Shown: in pieces, positions 34,608-42,955 of the stretch
Layout: each line of letters opens with the position of its first letter
Position numbering within the stretch: position 1 is the stretch's first letter
NCBI GenBank assembly: GCA_045651165.1
Contig: JAZRRX010000039.1
Location: 62,001 to 126,000 of the forward strand
Source of the DNA: RGIG4608 sp045651165
GTDB taxonomy: Bacteria; Bacillota; Clostridia; Oscillospirales; CAG-272
Direction: 5' to 3'
DNA: 64,000 nucleotides
Program-made: the position numbers and the translations under genes
The notes under the pieces: model-generated
The model's input: only the letters and a program-made list of their open reading frames with translations
Databases searched by the model: none
What the model was told of the DNA's origin: nothing

Positions 34608-35735
34608 ATGAAGAAAGTTTTCAAATATATAGGTATAGTATTTTTAGTATTGTTTATTGTTTGTGCGATTCTCGGGAAGGTTAAAACGACAAGCGCTAAC
34701 GACTTTGAATATAGTATTGACCATAGCACAAATACGGTAACGATAACAGGGCTTGCTGACTCTAAAAGCCATAAAGAGCATATTGATATTCCTAAAAAAA
34801 TAAAAGGATATCGGGTTACTTCGATTGCCGATTATGCTTTCAAAGGTAATGAAAAAGTTCTTACTATAAAATTTTCCAAAACCATTTCATATATAGGAAT
34901 AGGCGCGTTTGAAAACTGCAAAAATCTTAAATCCGTATCTGGCTTGGAAAAATGTAGTGACCTAAAGACTATTGAGAGCAAAGTGTTTAGCGGGTGCTAT
35001 AGATTACGAACAATAAATTTACCAAACAACATTACTTCAATCGGCAACTGTGCTTTCGAGTTTTGTCGTGATCTTAGAAAATTGTCAATTCCAAATTCGG
35101 TTTCTTATATAGGTGAGAACGCATTTAGTAATTGTCAATCTATAAAGAATTTTACAATACCTCAGGGAGTTAGTAGAATTGAAAAATTCACTTTTCTTGG
35201 GTGCGATTCAATAGAGTCAATAACATTGTCTCAAGGAATTACATATATTGGCACAGAAGCTTTCGGTGCGTGTGGTAAACTTGAGACTGTGGTAATTCCG
35301 GCTACTGTGACAACAATAGAATACGGTGCATTTACAAGATGCTTTTCCTTATTAAGTATAGATGTGGCTCCTGAGAATATTGCATACACTTCTATTGAGG
35401 GAGTTTTGTACAATAAAGAATTAACCGAATTAGTTGCTTATCCTACGGGCAAAACTGATAAAACATTTTCTGTTCCTCAAGGCATTACTTCAATTGTTAA
35501 GGGCGCTTTTACTTATAATCAAAATCTTGATACCTTAAATCTTCCTAAAAGCCTTAATACTATACCCAACTTGTTTCTATATGAGACACTGATTAAAACT
35601 ATCAATTACGAAGGTTCAATTTTGGATTGGAAGAAGATTGCACCAATGAGTACCTTGGATTGTGGGGATTTGTTTGAGATGATAAATTGTACCGATGGTC
35701 AAATTACCAAAGACGGTACTGTAACTTACAAGTAA
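34608..35735 (+). CDS. BspA-type leucine-rich-repeat protein with N-terminal anchor
   Basis: 375 residues. One N-terminal hydrophobic segment (about 8-25), a short beta region (FEYSIDHSTNTVTITGLAD), then about ten LRR_5 repeats of 22-24 residues, each with an (I/L)xxIxxxAFxxCxxL pattern (for example ITSIGNCAFEFCRDLRKLSIP). A terminal domain (about 340-375) contains INYEGSILDWKKI, as often found after these repeats. Surface adhesion or binding is likely; no catalytic residues are seen. It follows the esterase and ends at a terminator. Confidence 0.85.
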   Translation: MKKVFKYIGIVFLVLFIVCAILGKVKTTSANDFEYSIDHSTNTVTITGLADSKSHKEHIDIPKKIKGYRVTSIADYAFKGNEKVLTIKFSKTISYIGIGAFENCKNLKSVSGLEKCSDLKTIESKVFSGCYRLRTINLPNNITSIGNCAFEFCRDLRKLSIPNSVSYIGENAFSNCQSIKNFTIPQGVSRIEKFTFLGCDSIESITLSQGITYIGTEAFGACGKLETVVIPATVTTIEYGAFTRCFSLLSIDVAPENIAYTSIEGVLYNKELTELVAYPTGKTDKTFSVPQGITSIVKGAFTYNQNLDTLNLPKSLNTIPNLFLYETLIKTINYEGSILDWKKIAPMSTLDCGDLFEMINCTDGQITKDGTVTYK

Positions 35736-35847
35736 AAATATATGGACAGGTCTATAATTTATATGGTTGCTGTAGATGTAATGAGACATAACAAGACCTT
35801 ACACCACATTTGTGAAATATTATTAGTATAGCCATATTAATATTTTT

Positions 35848-35874
35848 AGGCGAGGATTTCTCCTCGCCTCTTTT
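35848..35874 (+). terminator. terminator after the LRR gene
   Basis: AGGCGAGGA / TCCTCGCCT (9 bp), loop TTTC, then CTTTTT. Confidence 0.85.
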
Positions 35875-35881
35875 TATTTGT

Positions 35882-35985
35882 TTAGTAAGAATAAACCTCG
35901 TTACCCATAAGAGATGCACCGCGCTCACGCTGTGCCTTTTCAACGGAAGATGCTACCTACTTGCCGTCAAGGGAAATATAATATG
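35882..35985 (-). pseudogene. decayed gene tail resembling a phage tail-protein C-terminus
   Basis: On the minus strand one frame reads YYISLDGK, then an in-frame TAG, then VASSVEKAQRERGASLMGNE and VYSY before a natural stop (TAA). The pattern of a short strand, LDGKxVAxSVxKAQ and a basic RxRG segment resembles the last residues of phage tail tape-measure-like proteins. No ribosome-binding site or start is present, so only about 33 codons remain. The phage origin is an inference from pattern alone. Confidence 0.4.
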
Positions 35986-35987
35986 AT

Positions 35988-36015
35988 AAAAGGCAGACCG
36001 TTGGGTCTGCCTTTT
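35988..36015 (-). terminator. terminator after the M16C protease gene
   Basis: AAAAGGCAGACC / GGTCTGCCTTTT (12 bp), loop GTTG. Confidence 0.9.
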
Positions 36016-36022
36016 GTGTTTA

Positions 36023-38827
36023 TTAAAGATTGATAATTTCGTCAAATTTGCCGTAAGCAGTTTGGTTATTACCATTACCAACTGAGCATTCAGCATTTGA
36101 GTTTTTGAATGCTTCGAAAACAGGAATAAATGCTTTGATATCTTCTCTACTGAATGAAAGAACGTCTGCCATATGCTTTGCTTTTTCTTCATATGTGTAG
36201 TTTGCAAGATATCCGATTTCGTTTTCAATTCCCTCTTGTTCAACTGACTTGGGATTTACGAAATCTGCAAGTGTACTAATGATACATCCAAGGATTTCAC
36301 CATCAGTGAACTCGTTTGTTGCAAGGTAATTTGCAATACCATCATAGATATCGTAGGTTTCTTTAACCTTGGGGTCACGATATGAGTAAACGTTCATTGC
36401 TCCACGTCTTGCAAAGCGAAGTCCTGTACCATAAGCACCACCAACTTCACGAATATTATGCCACAAATAGCCAAGTGAAAGAAGATTTGAAAGTGCCATA
36501 TGTTTACCACTATATGGAAGAATATCACTAACATCAAACGAACGAACGTTAAAGCTGATTCCTGCAGGGATAGCATATGCTATCTTCTTTGTTTCGGGAT
36601 TTGTTAATGTTGCACCCTCAAGCTTTGCTCCATCATTTAGAGTAAGTGTATTAGCAACAAGGTCTTTATTACCTGTAAGTCCTGTGTAGCAAAGATTATT
36701 TTTAGCAAATACATTAGCAAGTAGTGATTTTGCATTTTCACAGAATGTATCCGGCGCACCTGCATACTCCTGAATCTTAGTATACAAGGGGTATCCACCT
36801 GTAAGTATGCTATAGTAACCACTTGCAGAAATAAGAGATTCTGAAGTGTTGAGAGCAAGTCCTACGCCGTTGCCCATAAACTGCATCTTTGTATTATTGA
36901 GATCACGAGCAAGGACTGTTTTAGCAGTTTCTTCATCATAAGTTGTTTTACAAATAATCTCACTAACTATTTCAAGCGCCTTAGGTGCATTCTTTTCAAG
37001 GCACGCTACACTTGCAACAAGATAAGGTGTTGCAGTTTGCATTGTGGGAGAGAGTGTTGTAATTGCAAAGTTCCACTTGCCTGCATATCGATTAAGCATA
37101 TTAGAAAGCTCTGCAGGAGTATGATCTACAGTTGCAAAATCTCCCATTGTGCGAGCCATAAGCTCAACAGTCATAATCTCATCAGCACTAAGTCCTGCAA
37201 GTGAAAAATAGAAACGATAATATGCCACTCCATTTGTTTCTGCTGGAGTATGAAGAATATTGCCCTCAACATTAAATTCTTTCTTTGGAAGCTCTTTGGT
37301 AAGCTTATCAAGAGAAAGAGTGGGCATTTTGGCAACTACTTCGGGTGTATCGCGTTCCATAGCAAGTTTTGTGCCATCAACAAATCTTTGGAATGCTTCA
37401 TCCTTAACTTCATTTGAAAGATGTGCTGTGTATTTTTCAACGTTAGCAAGATGTGCAGCACTTGATTCTCTTTGTACGGGGACGAGTGTAGAAATAGCTG
37501 TTATATCATTTTCAAAGAAAATTTCACGAAGAAGGTTTTCAAAATATCCATTGTCGAGCTCACGTTCAAACTTTTCAAATGTTTCATCAATTTCAAAATA
37601 TGTATTGATTGGCAAGCCGTAGAATACATTATTTACAATATTGATAAAGTCGTGGATACAAAGACCTTTTACGGCATTTCTTTGTTCCTTCATCTTAAAG
37701 CGAGTTGATGAAATTTGAGAAAGCATAATTTCTTTATCGATGCCATTATCAATAATCCCTTGAATTGTATCATCAATTACTTTTTTAATTGCATCACGAT
37801 GGTCTTTTTCAGTATTATAAGCAGCAAAACCCCAAGATGTTTGGATATCGTCAGTTGCTGTATAAATATCTGCGTCTGTCATAAGTCCGGTTGATGTAAG
37901 CGCCTTCTTCAAAGGAGATGCGCTATTATCCATCAAATAATTTGCAAGAAGATCTGCAGCCATTTGTCTTTCAGCATCATTATACATACCTACGCTATAG
38001 CCGTAAATAATGTTTGTCTTACCCTTTGTATCTTCGGAAGGAGATATTGGGTATTCGTGCTCGCAAATCTTATGATTAGCTCCTTGAACTGTATGCTTGA
38101 TTTCACTTCTCTCTTGAGATGCGCCTGCAAGCCATTCGTCAATGATATCAGTATATCTATCAAGATCCATATTGCCGCGAAGGAAAAGAACACAGTTAGC
38201 TGTGCTATAGTATTTTCTATATGCCGCAAGGTAATTTTCGTATGTAAGAGAAGGAATTACAGAGGGCTCACCACCACTATTATAACTTTGATATGTATCG
38301 GGATAGAGGTCGGATTTCATTGCACTATAGAGTTGACGTTGCATTGATGCACCAGCACCCTGCATTTCGTTATAAACAACACCTTTTATATCATATACGT
38401 TTTCAGATTTTTCAATGTGCCAACCTTCACGAAGAAACGTACCTTCTGCAAGAATAGGATTGAATACCGCATCAAGATAAACCTTCATAAGATTTTCAAA
38501 ATCATCAGGATTGCAAGATGCACAAGGATACATTGTTTTGCCCTGGAATGTCATAGCATTAAGGAATGTATTCATTGAGTTCTTGAGCATGAACAAGAAT
38601 GGCGAATTCATAGGATAATTCTTTGAGCCATCAAGAACTGAGTGTTCAAGAATATGGAATACACCTGTTGAATCATCGGGAATTGTCTTAAATGCAGCAC
38701 AGAATGACTTTTCTTCTGTGCCAGAGTCGATGTAGATAAGCTTTGCACCACTGATATGTTCATATTCGTAAACGTCATATCCGCAGGAGTCAAATCTTAC
38801 CTTGTTTGTAAAAGTAAAGTTTTTCAT
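36023..38827 (-). CDS. M16C insulinase-family metalloprotease (PreP-like)
   Basis: 934 residues, near the usual size for the single-chain PreP/Cym1 type. The inverted zinc motif is FHILEHSVLDG (His58-x-x-Glu61-His62) with the third ligand Glu154 in VVYNEMQGA. Four M16 domains follow; the C-terminal Arg/Tyr region is GGAYGTGLRFARRGA. The family clears short peptides in a closed chamber. There is no signal peptide, so it is cytoplasmic. RBS GGAGAAAATT. It lies 37 bases after the cysteine desulfidase homologue and may be co-transcribed. Confidence 0.94.
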   Translation of the reverse strand: MKNFTFTNKVRFDSCGYDVYEYEHISGAKLIYIDSGTEEKSFCAAFKTIPDDSTGVFHILEHSVLDGSKNYPMNSPFLFMLKNSMNTFLNAMTFQGKTMYPCASCNPDDFENLMKVYLDAVFNPILAEGTFLREGWHIEKSENVYDIKGVVYNEMQGAGASMQRQLYSAMKSDLYPDTYQSYNSGGEPSVIPSLTYENYLAAYRKYYSTANCVLFLRGNMDLDRYTDIIDEWLAGASQERSEIKHTVQGANHKICEHEYPISPSEDTKGKTNIIYGYSVGMYNDAERQMAADLLANYLMDNSASPLKKALTSTGLMTDADIYTATDDIQTSWGFAAYNTEKDHRDAIKKVIDDTIQGIIDNGIDKEIMLSQISSTRFKMKEQRNAVKGLCIHDFINIVNNVFYGLPINTYFEIDETFEKFERELDNGYFENLLREIFFENDITAISTLVPVQRESSAAHLANVEKYTAHLSNEVKDEAFQRFVDGTKLAMERDTPEVVAKMPTLSLDKLTKELPKKEFNVEGNILHTPAETNGVAYYRFYFSLAGLSADEIMTVELMARTMGDFATVDHTPAELSNMLNRYAGKWNFAITTLSPTMQTATPYLVASVACLEKNAPKALEIVSEIICKTTYDEETAKTVLARDLNNTKMQFMGNGVGLALNTSESLISASGYYSILTGGYPLYTKIQEYAGAPDTFCENAKSLLANVFAKNNLCYTGLTGNKDLVANTLTLNDGAKLEGATLTNPETKKIAYAIPAGISFNVRSFDVSDILPYSGKHMALSNLLSLGYLWHNIREVGGAYGTGLRFARRGAMNVYSYRDPKVKETYDIYDGIANYLATNEFTDGEILGCIISTLADFVNPKSVEQEGIENEIGYLANYTYEEKAKHMADVLSFSREDIKAFIPVFEAFKNSNAECSVGNGNNQTAYGKFDEIINL

Positions 38828-38864
38828 AATTTTCTCCTTTATGTAAGTAAATTGTTAAACTAAA

Positions 38865-40151
38865 TTATTTTCCAAGCATAATTTTGATAATCTCTTTATC
38901 GGTTGTGCTCATACCATCGCGAGCAAGAAGACCTACATTTCTTATGGTATTCTCAACACCCTTGGTAACTATTCCGTCACCACCCATAAATTGCTTTTTA
39001 GCTTTTGCCATCTCGCAACCGATAAGTCCTGCTTCAACGGCCATTGCAATTTTAGCCGCGCATGAGGGCTTGGCTCCATCACAAATTGTTCCCGATAAGA
39101 TTGCAACAGCATTAACGATTGTGTGAGCTATGGTATGATATCTGCCACCTTGCATATAGCATATACCTGCCCCTGCACCAACTCCTGCACTTATTGCTCC
39201 ACAATATGCAGAAAGAGTTCCAATTCCCGTCTTTTGGTGAATTGTTATAAGGTCAGAAACAAGAACCGCTCTTAAAGTCGTATCTTTGTCAACATTATGT
39301 TCCAAAGCATAAACCATAACCGGAACTGATGCAGTAATTCCTTGATTTCCACTTCCCGAAATAATGCATACTGGCAACTCACAGCCACTCATTCGAGCAT
39401 CACTTCCTGCCGCAGCATACGCTTTGAGCTTGTCCTTGATTGGCGCTTCGCCATTACTATAAAGTATCTTGCCGATAGTTGCTCCATAATCATTAGTCAA
39501 TCCCTCTTTGGCGATAGCCATATTCATTTCAATTTGGCGCTCAATATAGGGTTTCACTCTTTCAAGATCAACTGTATCTGCAAATTCAACTATATCCTTA
39601 ACGTTTAATAGTGAACGGTCTGCGTTCTTTAAACTTTTTCCTATTTCATTCTTTTCGTTTCTGTATTTTTCAGTCAAATCAATATTATTCTTTAATACTG
39701 AAACTATGTTTGTATGATAATCAGAGATTCTAACTTGAACGCAAGAAGTGTCAGCTTCTGCATATATCAACAAATCAAAATTACAAGGGCTATCAAGTTC
39801 ATCAAGAATAATCAGAGTATTTTCCTTATAATTTTGAATTTTATGAATATCATTTTCATCAAGTGCAGATAAAAGCTCAAGTTTGAGATCGTATCTCCCA
39901 GATATCACTCCTGCAGCTATTGCGCTCTCTATTCCGTGCATTCCACCTGTTGAAGGTACGATAACACTTTTGACATTTTTGATAATATTACCACTAAGAC
40001 TAACAACTATCTTATGTGGTAATTCACCCAAAGCATCTCTTGCAATTGATGCAGCGTAGGCGATTGCAATCGGTTCGGTACACCCCATCGCCACCTGCAG
40101 TTCTTCAATTAAAATATCTTCATAAGTTTTAATAATTTCTTTTGAAAGCAT
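38865..40151 (-). CDS. CyuA/UPF0597-family L-cysteine desulfidase homologue
   Basis: 428 residues. Fits the UPF0597 (YhaM/CyuA) family, related to the iron-sulfur L-serine dehydratase alpha chain: QVAMGCTEPIAIAYAAS at the N-terminus, VIVPSTGGMHGIESAIA, then SGSGNQGITASVPV and the cysteines in AYCGAISAG, GTICDGAKPSCAAK. CyuA in gamma-proteobacteria breaks down cysteine anaerobically to pyruvate, sulfide and ammonia. The same activity here is likely but not certain. It has a good promoter. Confidence 0.92.
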   Translation of the reverse strand: MLSKEIIKTYEDILIEELQVAMGCTEPIAIAYAASIARDALGELPHKIVVSLSGNIIKNVKSVIVPSTGGMHGIESAIAAGVISGRYDLKLELLSALDENDIHKIQNYKENTLIILDELDSPCNFDLLIYAEADTSCVQVRISDYHTNIVSVLKNNIDLTEKYRNEKNEIGKSLKNADRSLLNVKDIVEFADTVDLERVKPYIERQIEMNMAIAKEGLTNDYGATIGKILYSNGEAPIKDKLKAYAAAGSDARMSGCELPVCIISGSGNQGITASVPVMVYALEHNVDKDTTLRAVLVSDLITIHQKTGIGTLSAYCGAISAGVGAGAGICYMQGGRYHTIAHTIVNAVAILSGTICDGAKPSCAAKIAMAVEAGLIGCEMAKAKKQFMGGDGIVTKGVENTIRNVGLLARDGMSTTDKEIIKIMLGK

Positions 40152-40181
40152 AACTACTTCCCCTTAAAAATAATTATTATA

Positions 40182-40210
40182 ATTTTAGCATAAATGATTT
40201 ATTAAGTCAA
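40182..40210 (-). promoter_or_regulatory. sigma-A promoter for the cysteine desulfidase homologue
   Basis: Minus strand TTGACT (40205-40210), 17 bases, TAAAAT (40182-40187). Confidence 0.7.
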
Positions 40211-40269
40211 TAAAATAACTATATTTTTTCTTTTTATTCATATAAAAATAAAAATATGTTCAAAAGCTA

Positions 40270-40298
40270 TTGAATTTTATCGAAAGGTGTGTTATAAT
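40270..40298 (+). promoter_or_regulatory. sigma-A promoter for the CNNM transporter leader
   Basis: TTGAAT (40270-40275), 17 bases, TATAAT (40293-40298). Transcription should start near 40305, leaving a leader of about 205 bases before the transporter ATG. Confidence 0.8.
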
Positions 40299-40332
40299 GT
40301 ATGCTGTATTTTTATGAAAGGAGTTTACTACT

Positions 40333-40452
40333 GTGGACCCATTACCCCGAAGTTGCCTCGTGACTCGGATTTATAACGACAGGCATTCCAATTTGTTCAG
40401 ATGCTTTTGCTCGTTTTCGGGCAAAGGATTTCACTCACCAATAATTTCTTGA
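40333..40452 (+). CDS. 39-residue leader ORF upstream of the CNNM/CorC transporter
   Basis: A GTG start lies 9 bases after a perfect AAAGGAG site (40317-40323), and the frame ends at TGA 57 bases before the transporter ATG. The product starts MDPLPRSCLVTRIYND and ends FHSPIIS; it has an acidic residue and two prolines within the first five positions and no signal or membrane segment. The layout (strong promoter, strong ribosome-binding site, small ORF, hairpins, transporter gene) is that of a regulatory leader peptide. The mgtL leader of enterobacterial mgtA also begins with acidic and proline codons and links translation to Mg2+ supply; this likeness is inferred only. Confidence 0.6.
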   Translation: MDPLPRSCLVTRIYNDRHSNLFRCFCSFSGKGFHSPIIS

Positions 40453-40455
40453 GTG
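40406..40455 (+). promoter_or_regulatory. two hairpins at the 3' end of the leader ORF
   Basis: First hairpin: TTTGCTCG-4-CGGGCAAA (40406-40425), 8 bp with one U-G pair. Second: CACTCA-12-TGAGTG (40432?-40455), followed by the U-rich run TAATTTATTTTATCATTTT. A ribosome stopped or lost early in the leader ORF would change which hairpin forms; the second could work as a weak attenuator. The fold is inferred by eye. Confidence 0.45.
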
Positions 40456-40509
40456 TAATTTATTTTATCATTTTATTGAACAATATCTGAATTTTTAATT
40501 GGAGGAAAT

Positions 40510-41835
40510 ATGCCTACTATACTAAAACAACTTTTATTACAAATCGTACTTATCGCACTTAATGCTTTTTTTGCCGCTACTGAAATTGCGGTTATCTCAC
40601 TCAACAGCCAAAAGATGAAGGCTCTTGCTGATGATGGTGATAAAAAAGCTGCAAAAATCGCTAAAATTCTTGATGATCCTACAAAATTTTTATCAACCAT
40701 TCAAGTCGGTATAACTCTTGCTGGTTTCTTGGGCTCTGCTTTTGCTGCAGATAGCTTTGGTGATTTGCTTGCAACTGCTATTGCAAAGAATGGTGGAAAT
40801 TTTGAGTTAGTCAAAACCATTTCGGTTATTATTGTAACCCTTGTTCTCTCTTACTTCACACTTGTACTTGGCGAACTTGTTCCCAAGAGAATTGCGATGA
40901 AGAATAAAGAAAAGGTTGCAAAATCATTCTGTGGTGTAGTTTCAGTGCTCACCGCTGTACTTAAACCCGTTATTTGGTTTCTTACTGTTTCTACAAACGG
41001 AATCCTTAGATTGTTTGGAATTGACCCCAACGAAAAAGAAGAAACTGTTTCTGAAGAAGATATCGTAACAATGCTTGATGCAGGCGCTGATGAAGGTGGT
41101 CTTGACGAAGACGATGTTGAATATATCAAAAATGTATTCAAACTCGACAATCTTACCGCCGCAGATGTAATGACTCAACGCTCTTCAATCGTTGCTATTC
41201 CTGACGATATTACAGAAAAAGAACTTATTAAAATAATTAAAGAAGAAGGTTATTCACGTATTCCCGTTTATACTGATAACTTGGATAAAATCGTTGGCGT
41301 ACTTTATGCCCGTGAATATCTTCTTAATCATACCAATCCCAAATACAAACTTGAAAATGCAATGTTTGCTCCCAAATATGTGCCAGAAACGATGCACCTT
41401 GATGCTCTTCTCAAAGAAATGCAAGATACTCACAACCATATTGCAATAGTTGTTAACGAATATGGTGTTACATCCGGTGTTGTTAGTATGGAAGATATCA
41501 TCGAAGAGCTCGTCGGAGAAATTTGGGACGAATTGGATGAAGCTATTGAACCCATCAAAGAAATAACTGAAGACAAGTATAGAGTTCTCTCTACTGTTTC
41601 ACTTGATGAATTCTTTGACTTTTTTGAAATAGATATAGACGAAGAGAGTGATTCTACCACCGTAAATGGCTGGGTTAATGAACGCGCAGAGTCTATTCCT
41701 GAGGTTGGATTTAGCTTTGATTATGCAAATCTTTCTGTAACTGTTACCAAGGCGGACGATATTATGTCGCACGAAATTGAGGTAGTAGTTAATCACGCAG
41801 AAGTCGTGCTTGAAGAAGATGATTCTAATGAGTAA
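40510..41835 (+). CDS. CNNM/CorC (HlyC) family divalent-cation transporter
   Basis: 441 residues. The DUF21/CNNM membrane domain (about 1-180, with four hydrophobic stretches and the typical LNAFFAATEIAVISL and IQVGITLAGFLGSAF) is followed by two CBS domains (VMTQRSSIVAIPDDI and IAIVVNEYGVTSGVVSMEDIIEELVGEI) and a C-terminal CorC_HlyC domain. Family members such as B. subtilis MpfA act in Mg2+ export and resistance; the direction and metal are inferred. GGAGG precedes the ATG. It is preceded by a regulatory-looking leader and ends at a strong terminator. Confidence 0.93.
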   Translation: MPTILKQLLLQIVLIALNAFFAATEIAVISLNSQKMKALADDGDKKAAKIAKILDDPTKFLSTIQVGITLAGFLGSAFAADSFGDLLATAIAKNGGNFELVKTISVIIVTLVLSYFTLVLGELVPKRIAMKNKEKVAKSFCGVVSVLTAVLKPVIWFLTVSTNGILRLFGIDPNEKEETVSEEDIVTMLDAGADEGGLDEDDVEYIKNVFKLDNLTAADVMTQRSSIVAIPDDITEKELIKIIKEEGYSRIPVYTDNLDKIVGVLYAREYLLNHTNPKYKLENAMFAPKYVPETMHLDALLKEMQDTHNHIAIVVNEYGVTSGVVSMEDIIEELVGEIWDELDEAIEPIKEITEDKYRVLSTVSLDEFFDFFEIDIDEESDSTTVNGWVNERAESIPEVGFSFDYANLSVTVTKADDIMSHEIEVVVNHAEVVLEEDDSNE

Positions 41836-41844
41836 AATTGCACA

Positions 41845-41876
41845 AAAACGCAACAGAGTAAATTCTGTTGCGTTTT
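41845..41876 (+). terminator. terminator after the CNNM transporter gene
   Basis: AAAACGCAACAGA / TCTGTTGCGTTTT (13 bp), 6-base loop, then more T residues. Confidence 0.92.
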
Positions 41877-42140
41877 TTATGTAAAAAAACCATTTTAATT
41901 AATCATTTTTGTATTTTTGTTCATGTATTATTTGTTGGAATTGTCTTTTATAGTATTGTTTTTTGTATCTTTTTTGTCAAAATGACGAAATGTAAAAATT
42001 TCTTTTATTTCACGAAAAAAAGGGTTGTTTTTTGCAGAAGTTTGTGCTATTATGTATATAGGATAATTTTATGATTTATACGTATGCCAACTTCACTTTG
42101 CATGGTTGTCCTATTAATATATAATGAAGGTTTTTAAATT
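41877..42140. other. AT-rich intergenic stretch
   Basis: 264 bases after the terminator. A weak promoter-like pair, TTGCAG (42032-42037), 17 bases, TATATA (42055-42060), points to the RDD gene. A 68-codon ORF at 41868-42074 has no ribosome-binding site and low-complexity codons. I see no RNA gene or repeat here. Confidence 0.5.
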
Positions 42141-42905
42141 ATGAATTACGATTTACAAAAGGCAAGCCTTATGAAACGTTTCTCGGCTTTCTTGCTTGAT
42201 TTTATTTTAATGGTTATACTCATAACTGGTTTTGCTTGGGGAATATCATCAGTTCTCAATTTTTCAGATAAAGCAAATGAGTTGAATTCAGTTATCTCTA
42301 CCTATGAAGAAAAATTCAATCTTAATTTTAGCATATCAAACGAAGAATACAATAACCTTACCGATGATGAGAAAAATTATTTTAATGATTCATACTATCA
42401 AGTTATAAAGGATCAACGATACATCTATCTTACAAACATGATTTTTTATTCGTTGTTGACTATTGTTTCGTTAAGTTTCTTGTTCTCTTATCTCATACTT
42501 GAGTTTATAGTTCCCCTTTTATTCAAAAATGGACAAACTATAGGTAAAAAAATATTCTCTATAGCAGTTATGAGGGTTGATGGAGTAAAAGTAAACGGTG
42601 TTGTTCTTTTTATTCGCTCAATAATAGGTAAATATACGATTGAAACAATGATTCCCGTCATCATTCTTCTTATGATGAGATTTGGTGTAGGCAGTTATGT
42701 AACTTTGGGTGTTATTGTGCTTATAGGATTATTTCAAATCGTACTTTTAATTGCAACCAAAACAAATTCTATTATACATGATGTTCTCTCTTCTACTGTT
42801 GTTGTTGATTTCCAAAGTCAAATGATCTTTGACTCCGTTGAAGCAAAACAGGAATATCAACGTAAGATCCACAGTGAAGAAAGTAAAAACGCTAAATATT
42901 TTTAG
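42141..42905 (+). CDS. RDD-family membrane protein
   Basis: 254 residues. The first membrane helix shows the RDD signature: an Arg in LMKRFSAFLLDFILM followed by Asp. Four hydrophobic segments are visible (about 16-36, 93-122, 168-188, 192-210); GQTIGKKIFSIAVMR is the typical internal motif between helices. Some RDD proteins act in sodium export or membrane-protein assembly; function here is unknown. It lies 50 bases before the ABC ATPase gene in the same direction, with no terminator between them, so co-transcription is possible. Confidence 0.85.
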   Translation: MNYDLQKASLMKRFSAFLLDFILMVILITGFAWGISSVLNFSDKANELNSVISTYEEKFNLNFSISNEEYNNLTDDEKNYFNDSYYQVIKDQRYIYLTNMIFYSLLTIVSLSFLFSYLILEFIVPLLFKNGQTIGKKIFSIAVMRVDGVKVNGVVLFIRSIIGKYTIETMIPVIILLMMRFGVGSYVTLGVIVLIGLFQIVLLIATKTNSIIHDVLSSTVVVDFQSQMIFDSVEAKQEYQRKIHSEESKNAKYF

Positions 42906-42955
42906 TTCGTACTAACTTTAGTCCAAAAATTTTTTATATATGAAATGGAGATTAT

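Noticed and set aside
40314..40376. Alternative 20-codon leader ORF starting ATG (MKGVYYCGPITPKL)
   Set aside because: It overlaps the AAAGGAG site and has no ribosome-binding site of its own; the GTG frame is better placed. It may still matter if transcription starts further upstream.
40300..40460. Known riboswitch (M-box, yybP-ykoY, ydaO, fluoride, NiCo)
   Set aside because: None of the conserved cores I know is present; the open reading frame explains the layout better. A covariance-model scan would settle it.
41868..42074. 68-codon ORF
   Set aside because: Overlaps the terminator of the CNNM gene, has no ribosome-binding site and a low-complexity Phe/Lys composition.
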